Shown here piece after piece: positions 15,073-20,266 of a DNA stretch of 20,266 nt. The notes beneath the pieces are model-generated. The model had not been told where the DNA came from, made no database searches, and saw nothing but the letters and a program-made list of their open reading frames with translations. Within the stretch, counting starts at the first letter, position 1, and each line of letters starts with the position of its first letter. The stretch covers positions 1 through 20,266 of the forward strand of contig WLED01000006.1 in assembly GCA_009704445.1 (NCBI GenBank), given 5' to 3'. The position numbers and the translations under genes were made by a program. This stretch comes from Actinomycetota bacterium. Its GTDB lineage: Bacteria; Actinomycetota; Actinomycetes; Nanopelagicales; Nanopelagicaceae.

Positions 15073-15797
15073 TAGATCACCGGAATAAAGTCAGAGATGA
15101 GTCCGCGCATGGAGTTCATTAAATCTCCCCAAAGGCCTAGCACTTGTAACAAACCAATCATTATTAAAAATACACCGCCGATTTTTGAAATCAGATCGCC
15201 TCGACGATAGATGATTGAGCGAAGCTTGGCCGACTTATCTAGAAACAATCCTGAAGCGATAAATGGCAATCCCAAACCTAGACAGTAGGCAAATGACAAC
15301 ACGGCACCGCGAAGTGCGCTGGATTCTTGAAAAGCTAAAGTTTGTACTGCAGCCAACCCGGGACCAATGCATGGAGTCCAACCGATTCCAAAGAGAACCC
15401 CCAGTAAAGGTGCACCAAGTAGGCCTCCCGTTGTTCGCATTTTTGGACGAATCGTTGGAGAAAATGGGAATCGTCCATAGAAGACGAATCCTAAAAATAT
15501 TGTCATCACTCCCAAAATTCTTGAAATGATCTCTTCGTTTGCTACTAGTTGATTTCCTAATTGACCAAATAGCGCACCGAAAGAGACAAAGACTGCGCTG
15601 AAGCCGAAAACAAATAGAAGCGAACCTAAAAATACTCTGCCCCGGCTGACAGAAAATCCTGCAGCAAATGACAAATAGCCAGGTACAAGTGGCAAAACAC
15701 ATGGTGATAAAAACGAAACAACGCCAACAATAAATGCGAAGGGAATCGCTGCAATAAGTGCCCCGCTAAAGAGTTGCTCGACTAAAAATTCTTTCAC
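15072..15797 (-). CDS. ccdA: Cytochrome c biogenesis protein CcdA (transmembrane thiol-disulphide carrier)
   Basis: This 241-residue membrane protein of the DsbD/CcdA family carries reducing equivalents from cytoplasmic thioredoxin across the membrane to an outer thioredoxin-like protein, here most likely the neighbouring ResA. The two redox cysteines are C33 in FLSPCVLPLVPGYLSF and C143 in GWTPCIGPGLA, both diagnostic. Six helices are expected. Translation begins at GTG 15797, which overlaps the resA TGA (GTGA). It sits between its electron acceptor resA and the haem ligation genes resB-ccsB. Confidence 0.96.
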   Translation of the reverse strand: MKEFLVEQLFSGALIAAIPFAFIVGVVSFLSPCVLPLVPGYLSFAAGFSVSRGRVFLGSLLFVFGFSAVFVSFGALFGQLGNQLVANEEIISRILGVMTIFLGFVFYGRFPFSPTIRPKMRTTGGLLGAPLLGVLFGIGWTPCIGPGLAAVQTLAFQESSALRGAVLSFAYCLGLGLPFIASGLFLDKSAKLRSIIYRRGDLISKIGGVFLIMIGLLQVLGLWGDLMNSMRGLISDFIPVI

Positions 15798-16330
15798 GTC
15801 TGACTTACTCTCTCAATTAGCTGTGACAAAGATGCCACAGTAACAACTCCTGATATACGAGCTGCTACACGTCCTTGGTTATCAAGTACTACAGTCGTCG
15901 GAATTGCATTTGCAGATAGAGAACCTCTGAACCCAGACAAAATTGAATCATCAATGACTGTTGGATAAGGAATCTTAAATCTGCGCTCAAATGCTTCGGC
16001 ATTTGCTGGGTTATCTCTAGTCAAAATTCCGATAAATTCAACGTCACTGTACTTTTTAGCTAGTGCCACAAGTGTTGGGGCTTCAGCTCGACATGGCGAA
16101 CACCATGATGCCCATACATTTACCACTGCAACTTTATTCTTTTGATAGGTATATGTCTGGCCAGATAGTGTCATCCCAGAAATTGTTGGTGAGATTTTTC
16201 TGTCATCTGCTTTTATGAAAGTGATTGCTCCATCACCTGATACAAAACTTTCTTCTGCTACTGAACTTCCTCCCCCACCACAACCCGTTAGTGTTATGGC
16301 TAGGAATAGGACGATGAGTGATTTCTTCAT
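15794..16330 (-). CDS. resA: TlpA/ResA-type thiol-disulphide reductase lipoprotein
   Basis: This 178-residue extracytoplasmic thioredoxin-like protein has a lipoprotein signal: MKKS, a hydrophobic stretch, and lipobox LTGC with C17 as the lipidated cysteine, followed by a Gly/Ser linker. The redox motif is WASWCSPC (73-80; C77 and C80), and the cis-proline segment is NAIPTTVVLD. By family role it reduces the CXXCH cysteines of apocytochrome c so that haem can be attached, and is itself reduced by CcdA. ATG 16330 shares one base with the stop of the upstream phosphatase gene. TlpA-like proteins can serve other thiol substrates, but the operon points to cytochrome c. Confidence 0.94.
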   Translation of the reverse strand: MKKSLIVLFLAITLTGCGGGGSSVAEESFVSGDGAITFIKADDRKISPTISGMTLSGQTYTYQKNKVAVVNVWASWCSPCRAEAPTLVALAKKYSDVEFIGILTRDNPANAEAFERRFKIPYPTVIDDSILSGFRGSLSANAIPTTVVLDNQGRVAARISGVVTVASLSQLIERVSQT

Positions 16331-16953
16331 TACTTGTTTTCTGGCAATAGATGTCTGGCAGGTTCAGAGTAAGTAAGTCCTGAAATAAAGCCATTATCAT
16401 CAAAATGAATGCTTGTTACAGAGGCTAAAGTGCATTCGCGTTTGCGTGGATCATGTAAAAGTCTGCGATTTTCAATTGCGCTTCTTAGAATCCAAATTGG
16501 TAGTTGATGAGAGACACATATTGCATCTTTGCCCTTTGCCGCATCGCGTGCTGCAAAAACTGCAGCCAACATACGATTTATCTGTTGGTCATATGGCTCG
16601 CCCCATGATGGTTTCCATGGATTCCATAGATGTCTCCAGGAGGCAGGATGGCGTAGCACTCCGTCGCCAACTCCGAAGGGTTTGCCTTCAAAAATATTTG
16701 AAGCTTCGATCAATCTTTCATCGGTTGTAATTGCAATGTTGTGCGCTTTTGCAATTGGTGCAGCTGTTTCTTGTGCGCGCTGCAAGGGTGAAACATGCAA
16801 AGCACCTAAATCAATATTTTTTGACCACTCACCGATAGTTGAAGCCATCTCTTGCCCGCGCTCAGACAATCTCCAACCCGGTTGTCGACCATAAAGAATT
16901 TTTTCAGGGTTATGGACTTCACCGTGTCTGAGAACGTGCACTGTAGAACTCAT
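16330..16953 (-). CDS. Histidine phosphatase family protein (phosphoglycerate mutase-like)
   Basis: This 207-residue protein belongs to the histidine phosphatase superfamily. The phospho-acceptor motif is LRHGE (8-12; H10), followed by YGRQPGWRLSERGQ, SPLQRAQETA and the second catalytic histidine in CVSHQLPIW. The substrate is unknown; these proteins range from sugar-phosphate to phosphoprotein phosphatases. The frame extends to an ATG at 17010, but that start would run into the divergent HAD gene. ATG 16953 gives a family-like N-terminus (MSSTVHVLRHGE) and lies exactly six bases after a TATGCT hexamer. It is the first gene of the cytochrome c biogenesis operon, an arrangement also known from M. 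tuberculosis (Rv0525 before Rv0526-0529). Confidence 0.9.
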   Translation of the reverse strand: MSSTVHVLRHGEVHNPEKILYGRQPGWRLSERGQEMASTIGEWSKNIDLGALHVSPLQRAQETAAPIAKAHNIAITTDERLIEASNIFEGKPFGVGDGVLRHPASWRHLWNPWKPSWGEPYDQQINRMLAAVFAARDAAKGKDAICVSHQLPIWILRSAIENRRLLHDPRKRECTLASVTSIHFDDNGFISGLTYSEPARHLLPENK

Positions 16954-16959
16954 GGGTAA

Positions 16960-16965
16960 AGCATA
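16960..16965 (-). promoter_or_regulatory. Candidate -10 hexamer (TATGCT) for the cytochrome c biogenesis operon
   Basis: On the minus strand TATGCT is followed by six bases and then ATG 16953. The exact spacing fits a leaderless start and supports that ATG over the one at 17010. No -35 is evident. Confidence 0.45.
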
Positions 16966-16991
16966 AAGCGTCCGTAAACTCCCTGATTCGC

Positions 16992-16997
16992 TAAGGT
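16992..16997 (+). promoter_or_regulatory. Candidate -10 hexamer (TAAGGT) for the HAD phosphatase gene
   Basis: TAAGGT ends six bases before ATG 17004, the same spacing as the divergent TATGCT site. The two promoters share a 50-base gap, so their upstream regions overlap. Confidence 0.45.
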
Positions 16998-17003
16998 AGT
17001 GAC

Positions 17004-17771
17004 ATGGCACTCACGGAGAAAAGGGCTGCCTTCTTTGATGTCGATAACACGCTTATCCGAGGCTCAACGATTTACTTCTTGGGCCGAGGGATGTACCAAC
17101 GTGGTTATTTCACAAAGAAGGATATTTCACGTTTTGTTCTCGCCAACCTGAGATTTCGCTTAACTGGCAAAGAAAAAAAGGAAGAGATTCAAAGATTTCA
17201 GGATGCAGCCACTGACTTTATTGGAGGTCACAACGTTGCAGATATACAGGCTATTGCAGAAGAGATTTATGATGAGTTTGTTTCACCGGCAATGTGGCAG
17301 GGAACAATTGATATTGCTCAAACACATATCGCTAATGGGGATGAAGTTTATTTAGTCACTGCTGCGCCAGAAGATATGGCAACTTTGATCGCAAAAAGAC
17401 TTGGACTTACAGGTGCAATTGGAAGTAAGGCTGAGATAAAAGATAATGTTTACACAGGAAAAATGAATGGCCCGCTCTTACATGGCAAAGAAAAAGCAAT
17501 TGCAATTAGTGAGCTAGCGACAAGCACAGGATTAGATCTGAATAATTGTTTTGCATATTCTGATAGCAACAATGACTTACCACTCTTGCAGAGCGTGGGA
17601 CATCCATCTGTCATTAATCCTGATGCGCTATTGGGATTGCGTGCCATGGCCGAAGGATGGCCGATCCATGATTTTCGGAGAGCTAGATTTATCAGCAAGG
17701 CAATTTCGCCTTTGGTGGTCCGTCTGGCCGCACTTGCGACATGGCTAACTCCGCGCAAGCGAAAAGGTTAA
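17004..17771 (+). CDS. HAD-IB family hydrolase (SerB-like phosphatase)
   Basis: This 255-residue protein is a haloacid dehalogenase superfamily phosphatase of subfamily IB. Motif I is FFDVDNTL (10-17; nucleophile D12, acid-base D14). Motif II is LVTAAP (about 117-122), motif III lysine is in HGKEKA, and motif IV is YSDSNNDLPLL (about 184-194). The cap between motifs I and II is helical, as in SerB. The C-terminal 45 residues include a basic, partly hydrophobic stretch (RRARFISKAISPLVVRLAALATWL) split here by family as a possible membrane-surface helix. Relatives include SerB1 of M. tuberculosis (Rv0505c) and CicA-type proteins, with phosphoserine or lysophosphatidate-type substrates suggested; the real substrate cannot be read from sequence. 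Start supported by the TAAGGT spacing. Confidence 0.9.
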   Translation: MALTEKRAAFFDVDNTLIRGSTIYFLGRGMYQRGYFTKKDISRFVLANLRFRLTGKEKKEEIQRFQDAATDFIGGHNVADIQAIAEEIYDEFVSPAMWQGTIDIAQTHIANGDEVYLVTAAPEDMATLIAKRLGLTGAIGSKAEIKDNVYTGKMNGPLLHGKEKAIAISELATSTGLDLNNCFAYSDSNNDLPLLQSVGHPSVINPDALLGLRAMAEGWPIHDFRRARFISKAISPLVVRLAALATWLTPRKRKG

Positions 17772-17796
17772 TTAACTACTTAACCCTCTATCCCAG

Positions 17797-17802
17797 TAAT
17801 GT
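17797..17802 (+). promoter_or_regulatory. Candidate -10 hexamer (TAATGT) for the helicase-associated gene
   Basis: TAATGT lies nine bases before ATG 17812. With usual -10 to start-site spacing the leader would be only two or three bases. No ribosome site is visible before the gene, and no -35 is clear. Confidence 0.3.
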
Positions 17803-17811
17803 AAGCAAGTT

Positions 17812-20007
17812 ATGGAAATGCGCTCATTCTCCGACTACTTACGTAGTGTTGATGATGCTGCCCTTATTTCCCTCTTCTCTGCAAGACCAGACTTAGTTAC
17901 TCCCGTTCCACCGGATATCGCATCACTTGCTGTGCGCGCTTGTTCGGCTCCAAGTTTGGCGCGCGCAATCGATTCATTAAATAAATGGCAGATGCAAGTT
18001 CTTGAAGCAGTTGTAAACGTTAATGAACCTTTTGCAGAAAAAACCATTGCCTCCCTAACAGATAAAGAAGCAACTTCGGCTTTAAAGCATTTGATTATGG
18101 TTGGTTTGATTTATCCATCCGATGACGGGTTAAGAGTTCCAACGCAGTTGCGCGAAGTGCTCGGTGCGGAACCCGCAGGTCTTGGGCCAGCTTCAATGGT
18201 GAAGTTAAAGTTAAATGAGTTAGAGCAGGCACCTCAAGATTCGAAAAAGATTTTAGAGCGTTTAATGTGGGGGCCTCCTCGAGGAAGTGTTGGCGACATT
18301 AAAAATCCTGGCCCAGGGATTGCTTGGCTTTTGGAGAGAAAATTCTTAGTTGCACTCGATCAACGGACTGTAATTTTGCCTCGTGAAGTAGCTATTGAAC
18401 TTCGCGGTAAGAAAATACATAAAGAATTGTGTGTGAGATCTCCAGAACTTACTGGGTCAAAACGGGATCGAAAGCAAATAGATCTAGCTGCAATCGCAAA
18501 TGTTTCGACGATATTACGTTGGGTGGAAGAGCTACTCAATTTTTGGGCAGAAGAACCAGCAGATGCTTTGCGCGCTGGCGGATTGGGTGTTCGAGACCTT
18601 AAAACTCTTTCAACTCACTTGGGTGTCGATGATGCGTGTACGGCATTTATCGCCGAACTTGCCTACCTAACATCACTGATTAGTATCGATGCAAATGATC
18701 AGATTTTACCTAGTAACAAATTTGATATCTGGTTAATGCAATCTCCTTGTGATCGATGGCAGATGTTGGCCTCTCAATGGTTAATTACTTCTCGCGTTAG
18801 CGGTCTAGTGGGCCGTTTAGAGTCTAAAAATGTTGCAGCACTTGGTCCAGAGTTAGATCGCGTCAATGCTTCTAAAGTACGAGGATTAACTCTTTCGTTA
18901 CTTAAAGAAAATCCTGGAATGGCACCTGATTGGAATAGCTTTAAATCAGTTTTGGACTGGCGTGCACCTCTTCGACGTAATTCATCTTTGCAAGATGAAC
19001 TTGCTGAATGGACATTGCGAGAAGCGGAATGGTTAGGAATAACAGGCCAAGGTGCGATTTCAAAGTATGGGATTGGTTTCCTTGATGGAGATGATTTAGA
19101 TGTAATCAATCAAGACTTACCAAAAACTGTTGATCACATTTTGATTCAAAGTGACAATACAGCAATTGCCCCTGGTCCACTTGAGCATGAGATCTCACAA
19201 TCACTTGCAATGATGGCTGAGATTGAAAGTCGCGGAGGTGCAACTGTCTATAGATTTACAGAAGCAACGATTCGTCGCGCACTAGACCATGGCAAAACTG
19301 GTGATGAAATCAAATCATTCCTTACAAAAACTTCTAAAACTCCCATGCCTCAACCACTTGAGTACTTGATCACAGATGTTGCTAAGAAGCATGGGAAATT
19401 ACGAGTTGGTAACACTTCTTCATTCATTCGATGTGAAGATACTGCGTTAATTTCACAGATTATGAATGATAAAAAGCTTGAGATTCTTGGCCTTCGACGA
19501 ATTGCACCAGAAGTTGTTATCTGTGAAATGGAGGCAACAGATGCAATGCGTATTTTGCGCGAATGTGGTTACTTACCAGCAGGCGAATCTGCAAGTGGAA
19601 TGATCTTAACTGGAGCTAAATCTAATCGAGCTTTAACTAAGCCAAGACCCCCACGCATTATCGGAGAAATTGAAATTCCAACTGACGAGTCTCTAACTGC
19701 TGCTATTCGCACACTACGAACTGGTGAAAAATCGACTCACCGCCAAACACGTTTGCGCCAAGTGGCTAATGAAGCTTTGGGTGCTCTTCCGCGAACGACA
19801 GCAAATGAAACTATGGATGTTTTGCAACAGTATATCTCTGAAGAAAAAACCCTTTCAATTGGTTATGCCGATAACAACGGTGGAGTGACCCACAGAATCA
19901 TTGATCCAATAAGAATTAGCGCGGGCGCACTCATTGCGCGCGATCATGCAACTGGAGAGGTTCAATCCTTCAGAATTCCCCGCATCACCGGCGTAGCACC
20001 GTTATAG
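17812..20007 (+). CDS. Helicase-associated (XPB/Ssl2-like C-terminal) domain protein with WYL-like end
   Basis: This 731-residue protein resembles the actinobacterial family of M. tuberculosis Rv0862c. The N-terminal region has a winged-helix-like segment (about 58-118, WQMQVLEAVV to LREVLG). The middle is helical and not recognised. Residues about 436-565 match the Helicase_C_3 domain (PF13625) in style: TVDHILIQSDNTAIAPGP, SRGGATVYRFTEATIRRALD and KTPMPQPLEYLITDVAKKHG. The last 68 residues (from about 664) look like a WYL domain: LSIGYADNNGGVTHRIIDP, then an SFRIPRI end, though the W-Y-L triplet itself is not kept. No Walker A or DEAD/DEAH motif is visible, so it is not itself an active helicase. 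A DNA-binding or damage-response role is inference. Start at ATG 17812; a second in-frame ATG follows two codons later. Confidence 0.85.
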   Translation: MEMRSFSDYLRSVDDAALISLFSARPDLVTPVPPDIASLAVRACSAPSLARAIDSLNKWQMQVLEAVVNVNEPFAEKTIASLTDKEATSALKHLIMVGLIYPSDDGLRVPTQLREVLGAEPAGLGPASMVKLKLNELEQAPQDSKKILERLMWGPPRGSVGDIKNPGPGIAWLLERKFLVALDQRTVILPREVAIELRGKKIHKELCVRSPELTGSKRDRKQIDLAAIANVSTILRWVEELLNFWAEEPADALRAGGLGVRDLKTLSTHLGVDDACTAFIAELAYLTSLISIDANDQILPSNKFDIWLMQSPCDRWQMLASQWLITSRVSGLVGRLESKNVAALGPELDRVNASKVRGLTLSLLKENPGMAPDWNSFKSVLDWRAPLRRNSSLQDELAEWTLREAEWLGITGQGAISKYGIGFLDGDDLDVINQDLPKTVDHILIQSDNTAIAPGPLEHEISQSLAMMAEIESRGGATVYRFTEATIRRALDHGKTGDEIKSFLTKTSKTPMPQPLEYLITDVAKKHGKLRVGNTSSFIRCEDTALISQIMNDKKLEILGLRRIAPEVVICEMEATDAMRILRECGYLPAGESASGMILTGAKSNRALTKPRPPRIIGEIEIPTDESLTAAIRTLRTGEKSTHRQTRLRQVANEALGALPRTTANETMDVLQQYISEEKTLSIGYADNNGGVTHRIIDPIRISAGALIARDHATGEVQSFRIPRITGVAPL

Positions 20008-20010
20008 ACT
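20005..20010 (+). promoter_or_regulatory. Candidate -10 hexamer (TAGACT) for the M20 peptidase gene
   Basis: TAGACT contains the stop codon of the upstream gene and ends six bases before ATG 20017, the same leaderless spacing as at 12452, 16953 and 17004. Read-through from upstream remains possible. Confidence 0.4.
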
Positions 20011-20016
20011 TAGATC

Positions 20017-20266
20017 ATGTTGGCAGACCTAGAAGCTCTCGTAAGGTTGGAATCACCAACGCAAGATTTAGAAGCATGCAAAAATGTAGTTCGCTTGGCC
20101 AGTGAAATTGCAGAGCGCGTCTTAGGAACTCCAGCCCAAACACAAGATTTAAATGGCAGGCCAGTTTTTTGGTGGGGTTCAACGAATCCCGAAGTTATTG
20201 TCTTAGCTCATCTAGATACGGTGTGGCCTAAAGGATCTTTCCAACCACTTTGGCAAGTAGAAGGAA
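20017..20266 (+). CDS. M20 family metallopeptidase, N-terminal part (cut by window edge)
   Basis: Only the first 83 codons are present. The start MLADLEALVRLESPTQD matches the N-terminus of M20 carboxypeptidase-G2-like peptidases. VLAHLDTVWPKGSF (63-74) contains the HxDT motif, in which H65 is a zinc ligand and D67 the residue that supports it. The remaining ligands and the dimerisation domain lie beyond the window. The family hydrolyses peptide or amide bonds such as C-terminal glutamate; the substrate cannot be told. The gene begins nine bases after the upstream stop, without a ribosome site. Confidence 0.88.
   Translation, partial: MLADLEALVRLESPTQDLEACKNVVRLASEIAERVLGTPAQTQDLNGRPVFWWGSTNPEVIVLAHLDTVWPKGSFQPLWQVEG

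Noticed and set aside
16954..17010. Longer histidine phosphatase starting at ATG 17010
   Set aside because: It would overlap the start of the divergent HAD gene, and a TATGCT hexamer six bases before ATG 16953 supports the shorter form.
17767..17776. GTTAATTAAC palindrome over the HAD stop
   Set aside because: Ten bases of AT-rich symmetry are expected by chance in this composition; no second copy noticed.
1..20266. Mobile elements, CRISPR arrays, tRNA/rRNA genes, defence or biosynthetic systems
   Set aside because: No transposase, integrase, repeat array or RNA gene signature was found; the window is filled by housekeeping respiratory genes.

Overview
The window looks like a piece of chromosome from a low-GC, streamlined actinobacterium, most likely of the freshwater acI / Nanopelagicales type. 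This rests on three things: actinobacterial gene neighbourhoods (histidine phosphatase-TlpA-CcdA-ResB-CcsB next to scattered men genes, as in the Mycobacterium tuberculosis Rv0525-Rv0558 region), protein features typical of actinobacteria (about 355-residue MenE, PLDc_N mini-protein, Helicase_C_3-type protein), and a base composition of roughly 40% GC in the stretches I counted. Only about 260 of 20,266 bases lie outside genes. The taxon is inference; no rRNA is present.

Region 1 (1-5795, minus strand): complex I genes in the order nuoA-B-C-D-E-F-G, with nuoG cut by the window edge. Most junctions overlap by 1-4 bases. Upstream on the same strand lies menG (demethylmenaquinone methyltransferase), so the last menaquinone step sits directly before the NADH dehydrogenase that reduces menaquinone. 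menG is clearly richer in GC and in CTG/GCC codons than its neighbours.

Region 2 (5859-12715): menaquinone biosynthesis in three blocks: menF (+), menD-menC-menB (minus, transcribed B-C-D), and menE-menA (+), followed by a small two-helix PLDc_N membrane protein. Together with menG this covers chorismate to menaquinone except for MenH and the DHNA-CoA thioesterase, which are not in the window.

Region 3 (12712-16953, minus strand): a System II cytochrome c biogenesis operon transcribed histidine phosphatase-resA-ccdA-resB-ccsB. It moves reducing power across the membrane, keeps apocytochrome cysteines reduced, and ligates haem.

Region 4 (17004-20266, plus strand): a HAD-IB phosphatase, a 731-residue protein with a helicase-associated (XPB-like) domain and a WYL-like C-terminus, and the first 83 codons of an M20 metallopeptidase.

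The common theme of regions 1-3 is the respiratory chain: quinone supply, quinone reduction, and maturation of the downstream c-type cytochromes. Several transcription units appear to start with leaderless mRNAs: a TANNNT -10 hexamer lies 6-7 bases before the start codon. No mobile element, CRISPR array, tRNA, rRNA or clear terminator was seen, and I found no evidence of an undescribed multi-gene system.
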